A DNA stretch of 64,000 nucleotides from Panaeolus papilionaceus (GCA_015501605.1 JADNRZ010000007.1:1240001-1304000); one strand, 5' to 3'; positions 32,702-44,800 are shown, counted from the stretch's first letter. A program made the numbers and translations. Notes: generated by a model from the sequence alone, not told the origin.

Positions 32702-35700
32702 AAGGGTCGAGGGGGAAGGGAGAGGGTCGTAATGGGATGAAGAGAAGATGAAGAAAGAAAGAAAGAAGACAAGGTGGAATGTAGGCCGTTCACTGGGATA
32801 TGAACGCGTTTGCTCCTATTTGGCTGTGACGCTCACCGGACATCCCCCTGAACCCATTTCTCAATGAAATCAACATCCTCACCGTTCCACCTTCGTCTGT
32901 ATTGACAATTCGTGGAATTCATCCGTCTAAATCTAGTTATCTCCCTGTCCCATAGAAATCATCGGCCTTCGACGCCACTGACATTACATGAGCGGAATAG
33001 TGCTCCTTCCAGCTTGAAGTTTATTTTTCGTTTTCTTATCGCCCAGGCAGTAAGGGAGACTCGAAGACCTAGAATTCCTGATGAGTGGAGAAGCCGAGGC
33101 GTTGTGCGAGAAGCACCTGCTTGTTGAACCGTGTTACTGCAACGCTTCATTATGCTTCCGACGTTTTGGATGTATTGCCGCACCCTCCCCGATGTGAGAA
33201 TCTGCCTAAAAATAACGCTGGCATATCGCGGCAGGTAGAGACGCCTTGATCATGGATTAATGAGTGGACACCCAGATCAGAGACAATTCTTTCCTCTCGA
33301 TTTCTTCGAAGAAAGGCACAGTTTATTCTGTGCCTGCCGTGACATCGAGTACTGGTTCGTAAGGAAAGTCTTGGTGTTTTCACAATTCCGATTGGGCATT
33401 ATTGCATAAAACAATGTGGCTCTCGGTCTGACATGGGAGAAAGCGATCATGAGATCAATACTCCGAACCTTGACGCTTGTAATGAATGCATACGTCGTTC
33501 TTGTAAATTCAATTTGATGGCGATATATATAGATAGATAGTCTATATTTAAATCCTAGGATAAGAAAGTTTGGCTTGTTCATTTGCAGGGCAAAGGAAAA
33601 GAGACTCACGTTAATCTGAATTAAACACCAACCAGTCACAAAGCAATCCCCTCCTGCGCCTCATTCACCAGAGTGATGCAATACACTTAGTATCCAAAAT
33701 GCGTCATGCAGTGATGGACGCACAAAAGAATTGCTTCCTGGCTAGCAAATTGGACTCCCACTCCAAGTTGAAGTTGCCGTGCAGTCGAACAACACCTCGT
33801 TGGGGTACCTGTTGCTGCTCGGGAATTAAACACCAGCGGCCCTAGAACCAACGTATCAGGCTCCGCTCTTGAGGCACATTCCCCTCATTCGCGAATTCGG
33901 GCACCTGACAGGACTTCCTGACTGACGGATGCATAGCCAATCCTCACGAAATAGAGCTGAGCAGGGGCGCTAGCTTCTGTGGGATAGCGATATGTGGAGT
34001 GATCTAGCTGATCGTCAAGCCCAGTGGTGTGATGTACAACGTCATTGTGGTAGACGCATATCAAATCAATACATTGAACACCATCATCACTTGCTGCGAG
34101 AAGGCCAAAAAAAAGCGGTGTCGACCATAAACCCCGCTTTTGGATTCGAATGAGCGAAAAAACGTGCTTGTACTAACATCATTGATAGTGAAAACCGGTC
34201 GAAGCAGGATTCGTCAACAATGCGCCCACGGACACCGCCACAGCCCAGTACACAGCAAACCATGATAGAAAGAAGTGCTTCTTGCCGAAAAGAGGCCATC
34301 CAGCGAGTCAATATGATCTCCTAGGTGATGCAAGTTCCTTTCGCATCCATTATTCCAGTGGTACCAGAAGCAACCAACGACTAAAACTGCGCGTTGAGTG
34401 AAGAATTCTTCCACATGAAAGCGTCCACAGTCGAAATGAAGACCCGTGATTCGTAAAAGGCCCAGGTCCTCATCGACGTCGATGTGAAGCAGCAGAAAAT
34501 AGGGATCCGAGGAAGTCCTGTGGTGGGGATCTTAATACTCACCAAACGTTATAGGACACACCAGAGTGAGGTCCTTGAATTGAATGGAACGAGGAAGTAA
34601 TCGTATGGTCAAAGAGCCTTCTCCCTTACAGCCTTCCAGGTGGTAATGAGACTGAAACGTAATGGTTGATATAAATGAAGTGCATTCTGTCGCTGATTGC
34701 ATATGCCTCGAAAACGAGGGGTGAAGACGACGCATACATGCTTTAAAACTCGATTCCACTGGAATTGTACCACACTGTTGTTCAGTGCCACGTATTAGGG
34801 ATAGAATGATGGAGAGATCTTAGTTCCATTTCGACTAGGCGCCAGAGAAACCATGAAACCTCGAAGCAGATAGCAGAACATTGGACTTCATGTTAGTACA
34901 TGCGATGAAAGCGCGGTGTGAATCCACTTTAGGGAGCCTAGTTTAACGGGCAAGCGCTTCACAACCAAGGCAAAGGCGGTTTAGGTAAGGTGCGTGGCGC
35001 AATAGCATTTCTTGGACGACAGCATGGCTTCTATCGCAGAATGCGGGTCCGAAAATAATTTGGAGGTGGTCATGAAGAAGCAGGCGTGATGACGTGATGA
35101 GCCGACGGAATTAAGAACTTGGCCAACTGACAACAGGTGGATGATTCTGTGTCAGCGTTGAGTGGTGTATATGGTGTGTAGCAAGATGACCAGTACGTTG
35201 TTCCACTGGCAGTTGCGTTTTCGACGGGCCAGAGTATATGATGAAGACTGGTTCTTCCGGGAAGAAGTAAAAGTTTCCAGAATCCTTGCTGACGTCCCCG
35301 AGAAGCACTTTTTCTCGGAGCGTAGAAATCCGAGTGACATTGTTCAGATATTTCCATTGAACCTGCAATTAGGTGACATGTGCCTGCATTTCGAAACGCT
35401 GAGCACGCGGGGTTGAGGCACAGGAACAGACGCGCGTCAGGATATACGCCGTCAAATCCACCAATTGTCGTCGGACGGGTGGTACGTTCATGTGAGCTCC
35501 AGTGGCTATTGGTCAGCGTCATTGTGCAGAATGATATAACCAGGTTCCCTGCGCTTTCCCTTGGCACGATGCTTGACGTGTGCGATCCTCTGTCAAGGAT
35601 ATGAAGTCGTCTTCGTATTGGTGGAACCTGTTGAACGGAAGTTGAGGTGGGTGTCTGGAAGCTAGCCACTACAGTTAATATAGATCATGTCAATAAGAGA

Positions 35701-35753
35701 TCTGAGAAAAATTTTCACAGAATAAAACTCATTTACCAACATGTAATGACAGT
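32702..35753. other. Intergenic, 3 kb, with an unresolved minus-strand coding-like zone
   Basis: The last 800 bases (35070-35669) are open on the minus strand for 199 codons in one frame and for over 80 codons in a second overlapping frame, with protein-like composition. Further minus-strand pieces at 34532-34759 and 34087-34414 (hydrophobic, WFAVYWAVAVSVGALL in one frame) could be later exons of the same gene. I could not find splicing that connects them or a family. Either it is an unrecognised gene or a decaying one. Confidence 0.35.
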
Positions 35754-36553
35754 TCAGAAATCCAAGTCCTGGTTTCTCCGTCCTCGCTTGACATCACTTT
35801 TGTGCATTTTCTCCCTCTTTCGCCGTTCCTTGTCAGCCTTCACGAGTTCTTCCACCTTTTTCTTTTGTTCGGGGGAAGTAGCTTTTTGAATAGGTGCGGA
35901 GGCGGCCACAATGATTAAATCTCGCAACTGGGATCCCAGTACCTAAGTTGCTGTGACCCACAGGGAGATAGAAATGCTCACCTTTTCAAGACATTCATCA
36001 ATATTTTGCGCCTGCGAGCGGTGCACACTCGACGTTATTAGCAAGGAATGTGACGAAGGCGCGTAGTGTGGCTGATTTTGGTTTAGATGCTTCGTTTGTC
36101 ACGAGGACAAAAACCAAAAAAAACTCACCGTATTTTTCAAGTGCGGGAGAGACCAACGAGGTATCCACGGCGAATCTATTGAGCAGCGTAGTGTAGCCTT
36201 TGTATTGACCTTGTTCACGTTCTGAATTCAAGACAAGCGTTGGTCACAAATCAAAGTCCGTGATGTCAGGTGTCGGCTGAACACACCTGTCCTCCTGGAC
36301 CGGAGCTCCTTGAAAAGGATAGATCAACAAGACTTCGTGGTATTCTTGAGAACTGCGCCTTGAAATCATGAACCCAGCTCTCTGCTTCCTTGTGCTCTTG
36401 TTCTGTTCTTAACTCAGATACAGATGGAGGTCGAATGGGGTCATCAAGCCGTGGTGACGTGTAAAAACTGCGCCCTAAGTGTGTCCTAATCAATGGTTGC
36501 AATGCAGCGCGACTGATTACATTCCGACTGAAAACATATGTGGTAAAATTCAT
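35754..36553 (-). CDS. Mitochondrial peptidyl-tRNA hydrolase / release factor of the ICT1 type
   Basis: Four exons (36553-36287, 36221-36129, 36071-35982, 35927-35754) give 207 residues, matching the usual 165-210. Residues 1-35 are basic and hydroxylated with no acids (MNFTTYVFSRNVISRAALQP, RTHLGRSFYTSPRL), as in a mitochondrial targeting peptide. The class I release-factor domain follows, with SFSRSSGPGGQ and NVNKVNTKATLRC. The catalytic GGQ is residues 87-89 and is split from its continuation by intron 1. Next come an ITSSVHRSQAQNIDECLEKL helix and a Lys/Arg-rich C-terminal tail (EQKKKVEELVKADKERRKRE), the ribosome-mRNA-channel tail of ICT1. The enzyme hydrolyses peptidyl-tRNA on stalled mitochondrial ribosomes, and in animals it is also a 39S subunit component (MRPL58). 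Yeast Pth4 is the nearest fungal name. The upstream in-frame GTG is not needed; ATG at 36553 fits a targeting peptide. Confidence 0.93.
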
Positions 36554-37351
36554 CACAGCTGGTCATGCATATGGAGGTTGTAGTGAAAGAGGCAGGATGG
36601 TCATGTTGATAGCCGGGTTCCGCAGTGAGGAAGTCTGCTTGGACTTGTTTGTCAAGACCTTGGACTACCTGACAAGCGCTCTTCCCAAGCTTTTGTTCTC
36701 TGTTCAAATATCTTGTTCCCGATGAGATGAGACAGGAAACAAGTCAGAAACAACGATGTTCCATTTATCTACGTGATGCCAAGTGTACTAATTACAGATG
36801 CATGATCATGACAACTTAGTAAATATTGTGTACGCGCTGCCAGGTAACTCATAATCAGTTCGTTATCGTTTAACGTTTCTACATACATACAAACACACAT
36901 CTCCGCAACAAAATTCAATTCCAAATTAAATTGAATATATTTTTTACTCTTGGATAGCTCTAACACTATAAGGCATATGCAATTCAGCGTTATTTCGTCT
37001 CTGGCGCCTATTTATGTCTATGCAGGCTATCGAGGATACAATCTGCCTGTATTGGAGTGTTTGATTGTGTCAAAAGTCCGTGAAATACCTCCATTTCTAT
37101 TTAATTTGGTGTTGCCTCCCCGAGATGCTGTCCTCAAGAAGTAACAAGAAGTGACTCATGGTCAGCATGTCCAAAATTCTAGAATAGGGATTTCTTGGCT
37201 AAGTTGGATGTTGACTAGGCGGCCTGAGCTCACACAGACAGTCCCAATGAACATCTCTACATGTGCGTCATAAAATACCGATCAAGCTGATCCCAGTTTT
37301 GTATGCATCATATTTACTAACGGAGATTATGATGGAGTGCTCCTGGTCAGG
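36554..37351. other. Divergent intergenic region
   Basis: This lies between the mitochondrial release-factor gene and the first GH17 gene and holds both upstream regions. It is AT-rich at 36780-36960. No gene was seen. Confidence 0.5.
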
Positions 37352-37358
37352 TATAAAA
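37352..37358 (+). promoter_or_regulatory. TATA box of GH17 copy 1
   Basis: TATAAAA lies 61 bases before the ATG at 37413. The other two GH17 copies have a TATA box at almost the same distance (66 and 65 bases). Confidence 0.7.
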
Positions 37359-37412
37359 CAGCTCAATCCTGCCAAATTAGTCTTTATTGCACTAGTGCTC
37401 CCTTGTACAACA

Positions 37413-38715
37413 ATGCTCGCCTTTGCTTCTCTGTTGACCTCTCTTCTCCTTATAAGTGTTGCTTATGCTCGCACTAACTTTCAAGGGGTTGTTGCCGCTA
37501 ACAGCATAACTGGCACATCGTCCTACACTTGTCGAAGCCAGGCTCAAGTAAGTTACCTCACGAACTCATGCATATGAATCTAAATTTTAATTATTGACCG
37601 ATATCCACAGTGGAATACCATGGCAAATGATTTAAAAAATAACGGTTTCAAATCCCTCCGACTTGTTGGCTTCGATTGCAACGCCCTCGAACTGGCCTCT
37701 AATGCCGCTGCGTCTGCTGGGCTAACAATTCTCGCTGGCATCTATTACGAGGTATGGTGTGATATATATATTACCTTTTGTTTTCTTAACAGACTGTTTC
37801 AGGGCGCTGTCGCAAACAATCACGACAGAATCAAGTTCGTTACAGTTGCCCGCGAGATCGCGCTTTTTTACTGATGACATTTCAGCACCGATGTCCAAAC
37901 GTTCATTAATGCCGCAAGGAGATTCGGGACAGGGCGCTATCTCGGTCTAACTGTCGGAAACGAAGTGGGTTTGGGTCACTGCTGTCATAGCTGGCGCCGT
38001 GCTCTCGTCTCTTTAAATTTAACATGCGTTTTCCCGCCCTCAGGTCGCCGATACCCCAGCCAACATCATGAACAAGGTCAATCAAGTTAGGTGTACGTCA
38101 ATAAGTTTTACAGGAACCAAAGCTCTGCGGCTGATTGCAACTCCTTTAGCAACTCTTCGCTCTGCAGGTATCAGCACACCTGTTTCGACGGTCCACACTT
38201 GGATCGATATTCGTGCCAACTCGCTCTTTTGTCAAGGCGACTTCGTTGGTGCAAACGCTCAGTATGTTTGACCTTAACTTAAACTTTGAAAAAAGTGTAA
38301 CAGTTTATTTACACCCAAATAGCGCATTCTTTGACGGCAATTTTAACTCTGGACGAGCTGGGGAATTTGTCTTTAAGACTGTGGTACCCTCGCTCAAATC
38401 CGTCTGTGGAGGAAAAAAGATTTATATCACAGAGTGAGTTTTTCATAAACCTTTACGCTCGCATAGCATTAATTACACCTTGACAGATCCGGATGGCCGT
38501 CTCGTGGAAACAATCGAGGAGTCGCAATTGCTTCACTTGCTGATGAACGCAACGCTCTTCTGAATCTGAACTGCGCGTGCCGTGGTGACACCAGCGTCTC
38601 CGTTTTCGCGTTCGAGTATGACGATCAGAACTGGAAGAAAGATAACGAGAACGAACGAAGCTTCGGAATTTTTGGAAAGTTTAACTTGAATGGCGACGTT
38701 TTTGCACAGTGTTAA
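37413..38715 (+). CDS. Secreted GH17 family protein, tandem copy 1
   Basis: Eight exons (37413-37547, 37611-37751, 37803-37834, 37886-37964, 38044-38092, 38150-38261, 38323-38433, 38487-38715) give 295 residues. A signal peptide (MLAFASLLTSLLLISVAYA) precedes a short single-domain TIM-barrel protein of glycoside hydrolase family 17. Motifs include LRLVGFDCNALELAS, YLGLTVGNEV with the acid/base Glu129, and YITESGWPSRGN with the nucleophile Glu220. Family 17 enzymes act on beta-1,3-glucans, as endoglucanases or glucanosyltransferases, and in fungi work on the cell wall. This copy diverges most from the other two: CRGDTSV where the others have CRDDTSV, and a final Gln-Cys instead of Pro-Cys. It is the first of three genes in direct tandem order. 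Confidence 0.9.
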
Positions 38716-39401
38716 GCTGTATATACTAGTATACCTACCCAATGTAATAGCAACATTTCTTTTTTTAATGTGATACCACTACTAAACCCCTCAGGATCAA
38801 AATTTTGTGCCTGAGAGACGCTGTCTATTTACTCGTGTCACCCTGAAACGTATGATGAACACTTTCAACTCAGACTTACGGGTGAGCGCTCATTGTTGAA
38901 ATACACAGAGACTTCGCGAAGATTAATCCGTTCTGTGACATTAGCGCCTGTTGCCTTGATAAGCGACTGATTCGGGACATACCACTTAGCCGCCGTCAGT
39001 CCTTCATCGTGGAGAGTTTCGGAACCCTTATATCCGGGGACTGTCTTGTGTGAGACTCTTCCCATCGTCAAAAGCCCAGCACGCTGGAGCCAGTCCCCGC
39101 GAGTATCATTTACCTTGCCAACCTATGCTTTTATCCATCTCAAAATAGCATTCCGCGGTCAGCAGCATATGTACCATATCTGTAATATAACATCAAAGCC
39201 TGTTTTCTGACTTCTACATGACGAAAACCGCATATTTTTCACGGTTTGCGCACGGAAGTGACTGGCCGCTCACTGCAACTCGACATGTTTGAAGCCTTTT
39301 CACCACCATTGACATGTCCTATTTTTATCACCTAGCGACGTGCTCTGTGCAATGTCGAAATTCCTGTGATGAGGCTACATTCGACGGCTCATATTTCCAG
39401 C
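38716..39401. other. Spacer between GH17 copies 1 and 2
   Basis: Intergenic spacer holding the 3' region of copy 1 and the upstream region of copy 2. No separate gene was seen. Confidence 0.5.
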
Positions 39402-39408
39402 TATAAAA
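39402..39408 (+). promoter_or_regulatory. TATA box of GH17 copy 2
   Basis: TATAAAA, 66 bases before the ATG at 39468. Confidence 0.7.
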
Positions 39409-39467
39409 GTGCTCGTTAATTTCTTCTTAACATTATAATATCTCTCTCTCAACCTCTTCGAACGACA

Positions 39468-40771
39468 ATGCTTAGTCTATCGCTTCTTCTTATCTCAGTT
39501 CTTTTTACAAACGCCGCGTATGCCAGAACCAACTTCCGCGGCGTGACTGCTTCGAACAGCATCACTGGCACTTCTGACTATACATGTCGCTCACAAGACC
39601 AGGCAAGTATTTTGCCATTCGTCGCCACCACCTTGATTAAGTGCTAATTCCAACGGCTAGTGGAATGATCTGGCGAACGATTTGAGGAATAACGGCTTCG
39701 AATCCCTCCGCATTCTGGGATTTGACTGTAATGCTCTCGAACTGGCTTCGAACGCTGCTGCTTCTGCTGGACTTACAGTTTTGGCTGGGATCTTCTACAA
39801 TGTAAGTATCTTCATTTTTGGAATTGGCAATAATGTTCCGTCGACTAACCCTTAGCCAGGGGCCTGTGGCAAACAGCAATGATGGCATCGAGTATGTTTA
39901 CTTTGTGCTTTCACTTTTGTTAGGTTTCGGGAATGTTATTAACATTTCCCTCAGTGCAGACGTTCGAACCTTTATAAGTGCTGTTCAAAACTTCGGGGAA
40001 GGACGTTATATTGGTCTCACAGTCGGAAACGAAGTGCGCGATCACACCTGGCTCTCATGTGAACGGCAATTCACCCAGACATCTATTTTTAGGTTGCCGA
40101 TAGTCCGCCCAACATCATCAACAAGGTCAACCAAGTTCGATGTATGCATGTCTTCTTCTCGTTTTCGATAAATTCTGACATCCTACCTAGCAACTTTACG
40201 CTCTTCGGGAATCAACACACCTGTCTCGACCGTCCATACCTGGGTCGACATTCGCACCAACTCGCTCTTTTGTCAAGGTGATTTTGTTGGTGCAAACGCT
40301 CAGTACGTTTGGTCTTGCCCTATGATTTGGACAATTGTGTGACAAGTTATTTACACCATGATAGCGCATTTTTCGACGGCAACTTCAACTCTGGTCAAGC
40401 TGGAGACTTCGTCTTCCAGACCGTTGTTCCAGCGCTCAAGTCCGTTTGCCCCGGAAAGAACATCTTAATCACTGAGTAAGTATGTTTATGATTTTGAGAA
40501 ACCTATTGGTGATGTTGCCTAACTCAACCGAAACCCCTTCAGATCTGGATGGCCATCTCGAGGTAATAACAATGGCGCTGCTGTGGCTTCCTTGGGTGAT
40601 GAACGCAATGCGCTTTTAAATCTCAATTGCGCATGTCGTGACGACACGAGCGTCTCTGTCTTCGCGTTCGAGTACGACGACCAGAACTGGAAGCAAGACA
40701 ATGAAAATGAACGCAGCTTTGGAATTTTTGGAAAGTTTGATTTGAATGGCGATGTTTTTGCTCCTTGCTAA
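39468..40771 (+). CDS. Secreted GH17 family protein, tandem copy 2
   Basis: Eight exons (39468-39602, 39661-39801, 39860-39891, 39955-40033, 40093-40141, 40191-40302, 40365-40475, 40543-40771) have exactly the lengths found in copies 1 and 3 and give 295 residues. The signal peptide is MLSLSLLLISVLFTNAAYA. Glu129 (IGLTVGNEV) and Glu220 (ILITESGWPSRGN) are kept, so the enzyme is expected to be active on beta-1,3-glucan. Intron 1 has a GC donor (CAG/GCAAGT) in place of GT; the acceptor is AACGGCTAG. The C-terminal block FEYDDQNWKQDNENERSFGI is nearly the same in all three copies. Confidence 0.9.
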
Positions 40772-41898
40772 ATTACCCAAAAGAGATTAAATTATTGACG
40801 GAATAGTGTCGTCACAGCATATATTTACTTATTCATTTCCCTCTTTAATATATTTCGTTCTTCTTATTGCAGTATGGATCGACTCTACATAATCCGGGAG
40901 GAAGCATCTGTCTCATGTGCTTCCGAACGAGTATTCATGTACTCCAGACTGTCTCGGCGGGTTTTCGGTTGGTATACCACGACAAGCCATCACCGTCTTT
41001 AATCGTCTTCGAAGCTGAAAGTTTAATGCACCATAAAAACCTGCACGGATGGTTGCTTTATTGGCTGTAGAGTTTTTTACGGCTTGTTTAAACTAAGTAA
41101 CCTCGAGCAGTGTACAGTAAGCGTCCAAGGAATCACGGAACGCTCCACCAGACCATATATATTGGGTCTTATTTGGCAAACCCCTTCCGTCATCAACAAG
41201 ACAGGTCAACACTGTGTCACTAGCAGCCATCTTTGCCAGCAGGACAGGCGCTGTGCGCGCTCTCCGACTTCCCCGTCGATTTCTCAATCCTGATTACGAC
41301 AAGCCGCAGCCAAGCAGCACATGAATCCATCCTGCCGCCTCGTCTGCCATGTGTTCTAATAATAACGACCCTTACTCGTTTCATGCTGTCGCCTGACCCA
41401 ACGTTGAGTGGGACTAGGGCAATCTGGGAAGAAGGATGTTTTTGAGCTGTCACATCCATGTCTACGAATGATTAGACGTAGTTATTCTTGACGACTGACC
41501 GTAACCACATGGTAGTTATGTTTGATTTGGCGTCTATTTTTGTTTCTTTCTCCACAGACATTCGCTACCGCGCAGATGGCGCCTGGCGACTTCAGGTCAT
41601 AGTCGCTTCGGAGTTGAATATCCACATGGTGTCTTGGGTGTTGGTCTCCTTATGTCAAGCGGAGATGTCGGGTTTGAGGACCACTGATCCTGCCAGGTGT
41701 TGTAAGTGTTGATATGCTGATCCCGAACACAATTTCTTACGCTTTTTGGGAATTATTCGATGGTTAGGAATAGTTTTCATTGAATCACTCCATGTATCGT
41801 TGCATATTGTCTTGCAAAGAATACTCTTGACGGAATGGTGTCATGCGGTATACGCATAATCGAAGGTTTCAAGAAGCTAGGGGCTCTTAATGACCAGG
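40772..41898. other. Spacer between GH17 copies 2 and 3
   Basis: 1.1 kb without a recognised gene. Just after copy 2 (about 40796) and again shortly before copy 3 (about 41828) there is a similar string, TTGACGGAAT(A/G)GTGTC, which may be a trace of the duplication boundary. Confidence 0.4.
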
Positions 41899-41905
41899 TA
41901 TAAAG
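41899..41905 (+). promoter_or_regulatory. TATA box of GH17 copy 3
   Basis: TATAAAG, 65 bases before the ATG at 41964. Confidence 0.7.
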
Positions 41906-41963
41906 AGGACGAGACTCAATAGTAGAAAGTCATCTTACACTCGAAGTCTACTGCACAAGTACA

Positions 41964-43242
41964 ATGCTCAGCCTTCCTCTCCTTTTGGCTTCTCTTCTCT
42001 TCACTAACGTTGTATACGCACGCACCAACTTCGCAGGTGTGACTGCCTCGAACAGCGTGTCTGGCACATCATCGTATGCATGTCGTTCACAGGCCCAGGT
42101 AGTTGTTTACGCTGCTTGTATTGATATCTCGACACTTACAAGTCGACTGCTTTTGATCAGTGGAACACGATGGCGAGTGACTTAAGGAACAACGGTTTCG
42201 GATCCCTTCGAATTCTGGGCTTCGACTGTAATGCGCTTGAGATGGCTTCTTCAGCTGCTGCATCAGCTGGCATCACCGTGCTTGCTGGGATCTACTATGA
42301 CGTATGTATATCAAATATTCAGGATTAAACCACGCACCATCTAATTGTGCTTCATCAAGGGCCCCGTTTCGAACGCCAACGGCAACATTGAGTAAGTCCT
42401 TGCTTCGTCTCAAATGCCACCGTTTGATTAAATCTTTCCTCAGTGCCGACGTTCAGACCTTCATCAATGCAGCGAGAAAATATGGAGCAGGACGCTATGT
42501 TGGTCTCACTGTAGGAAACGAGGTGGGTCTTTGGTATGCAACTAATCCGTAAATTTTGACCGACTTGTGCTATTTTTAGGTCAACGATTCTCCAGCCAAC
42601 ATTATCAACAAGGTCAACCAAGTTCGATGTGGGTGCATTTGGTTTTGTCATATTGAACCATATTTGACATCTATTTTAGCCACCTTGCGCTCTGCGGGGA
42701 TCAGTACCCCCGTCTCGACTGTCCATAACTGGGTCACCGTTCGCAGTAACTCGCTCTTCTGCCAAGGTGATTTCGTTGGTGCTAATGCACAGTAAGTTTT
42801 CATGTTCTGTATTCTTAGACCATCGAATCTCATGCATCTTGAAAGTGCATTCTACGACGGCAACGTCAACTCAGGTCAAACCGGCGACTTCGTCTTCAAG
42901 ACCGTCGTACCCCAGCTCCACTCCCTTTGCCCAGGCAAGAAGCTAATAATTACTGAGTACGTATCTGCACTATATCACAACCTCGAACGTCATAATCTAA
43001 ACGCTCTCGATAGATCTGGCTGGCCATCTCGAGGGAACTCCAATGGGGCTGCTCAAGCTTCGGTTGGCGATGAACGAAATGCTCTTCTAAATCTCAACTG
43101 CGCCTGCCGCGACGACACCAGCGTTTCCGTCTATGCATTTGAATATGACGATCAGAACTGGAAGCCCAGCAACGAAAATGAACGCAGCTTTGGAATCTTT
43201 GGCAAATTCAACTTGGGTGGTGATGTCTTTGCCCCCTGCTAA
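41964..43242 (+). CDS. Secreted GH17 family protein, tandem copy 3
   Basis: Eight exons (41964-42098, 42161-42301, 42360-42391, 42444-42522, 42580-42628, 42680-42791, 42846-42956, 43014-43242) of the same lengths as in the other copies give 295 residues. The signal peptide is MLSLPLLLASLLFTNVVYA. Glu129 (YVGLTVGNEV) and Glu220 (LIITESGWPSRGN) are present. It is closest to copy 2 in the signal peptide (MLSL start), ITG/VSG region and the Pro-Cys end. Role as for the other copies: remodelling or hydrolysis of beta-1,3-glucan at the wall or outside the cell. Introns are short, 50-62 bases. Confidence 0.9.
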
Positions 43243-43922
43243 TCCACTGACTGATAAAACTGTAATCCGAGATAACACTATCGTAAACTAAATATAAATT
43301 TCCTGCTTATGACTACTACCACTCTCGTTATCATGATTCAAACATTCCGGAACCCAGAGCATTGCATACATATTCCCTCAAACACTCTATCTTTGGCCCG
43401 GGATATAAATGGTCACATTGACTCGTACGAAGCTCAGAGAAAACAAGTGGAATATGTATGGCGGTCCATACTTAGTCCATGGGCCCATGATTGACTCCGA
43501 GCCGAGAGCTGCGGGTTAAGGAAACAGTGGTCGGAGAAACCTGGGGAAACCTGTCTCGAGCTGTCATGCAGCGACCTCATAGAAGCGGCAAAAATAGTGC
43601 ACAATCTGGAGGCGGGTCCAATCTAAAAATAGAATGGATAGGGGCTTCGAGGTCCGAAGATGTGTATCCTGTCTTAATAACAAGCTACGTTTGAATAATG
43701 TTAGGCATCTACGACTTCAACGGACTCGTCATGTGGGGCAAGTGTCCTCAGCTTTCGAGGCGTCATAGGGTAGATCTTAGTCACTGTAAGTCCCGAACTA
43801 GCCTTGAACTAGCCTTCCGCAGTTAACATCAATCATGTCCCTAGCCCCCATGACACTGATTTTATGCTTCTCTCCGACCATCAGAGGAAACATGTGCTCC
43901 TTCTTACGGAACTGCTAAGGTG
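43243..43922. other. Intergenic, no gene seen
   Basis: 3' flank of GH17 copy 3 and upstream region of the next secreted-protein gene. No supported coding frame. Confidence 0.5.
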
Positions 43923-43929
43923 TATAAAA
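43923..43929 (+). promoter_or_regulatory. TATA box of cysteine-containing secreted protein gene
   Basis: TATAAAA, 67 bases before the ATG at 43990, the same spacing as in the GH17 genes. Confidence 0.65.
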
Positions 43930-43989
43930 CACAGCAAACATTAGCCAGGGTTCATCCCCCTCAAACTTCATCTCATTACAAACATCATA

Positions 43990-44800
43990 ATGTTGAACAA
44001 GCTTGCTCTCACCCTGGTCGCTATCGCAGGGGTTGGACTCGCCTCCCCTGCTTTAGAGGCACGACAGGCTGTCGACAACATCGTTTATGTCACTGATTCG
44101 AGCAAATTTTGGTGGGTTTTTTGATCCATTGGTTTCCTCGCGCATAGCAAGCTAACGCCTGAATGTGCAGTATGATTATGCCTCGGTGAGCCTAAAGTCT
44201 TCTCATGATTCGAGCATCGGTATTGACTGGAGCACTCCATAGTTACGAACACACAAACATTGGCGATAGTGAATACCCTGGCGGGATGAAGACCTATTGC
44301 TCGCCAGCAGGACGCTACGACACCCAGCAAGGCCAGCTACCTTCTGACTTCTGGAGCAATGTCGAGTTCAAGGCCGGAACTAGCTCCCGCGGCGCAAGAT
44401 ATGCTCAACGTGCGTTTTCCCTTTTTACTGTCGGAGTTGATATGCGGTTTTCTTATCAACATGCTTATATCTAGTCACCGGGTGTATCCGACCGGAGAAA
44501 CTAAGCCGCTTAAATCCCAACGATGGCGGAGGACAATACGACTCCAGTGGTGGAGATGGAGGGTTAGGCAACCCTCAAGGAAGCAAATGTCTTGGGTACG
44601 TTAACCTTGAGGCTATCTCAGAACGTTCAGGTCCTTCTAACAAGTCTCCCATTAGGTACAATCACTACGTCGAACTGGTCGAACCTGCAGACAAGCGCGC
44701 TTGCATCAAGTGTTGCGACAACTACGATGATTGCCCTCTCCACTTGGATACTGCAGGGTGTCCCCAGGTCATTCCAGGAAATTACTTTAACTGTTCCTGA
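43990..44800 (+). CDS. Small cysteine-containing secreted protein
   Basis: Five exons (43990-44111, 44171-44185, 44243-44409, 44475-44595, 44656-44800) give 189 residues; exon 2 is only 15 bases and codes for part of FCMIMPR. The first residues MLNKLALTLVAIAGVGLASP form a signal peptide, followed by a Kex2-like EARQ site. The mature protein contains YEHTNIGDSEYPGGMKTYC, FWSNVEFK, TGCIRPEKLSRLNPNDGGGQ, then a Gly-rich linker and a cysteine cluster (CIKCCDNYDDCPL, TAGCPQVIPGNYFNCS). About ten cysteines suggest disulfide bonds. It resembles uncharacterised secreted proteins of basidiomycetes; no enzyme signature is visible. Its position next to three secreted GH17 genes and its matching TATA spacing suggest similar expression. 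Confidence 0.8.
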
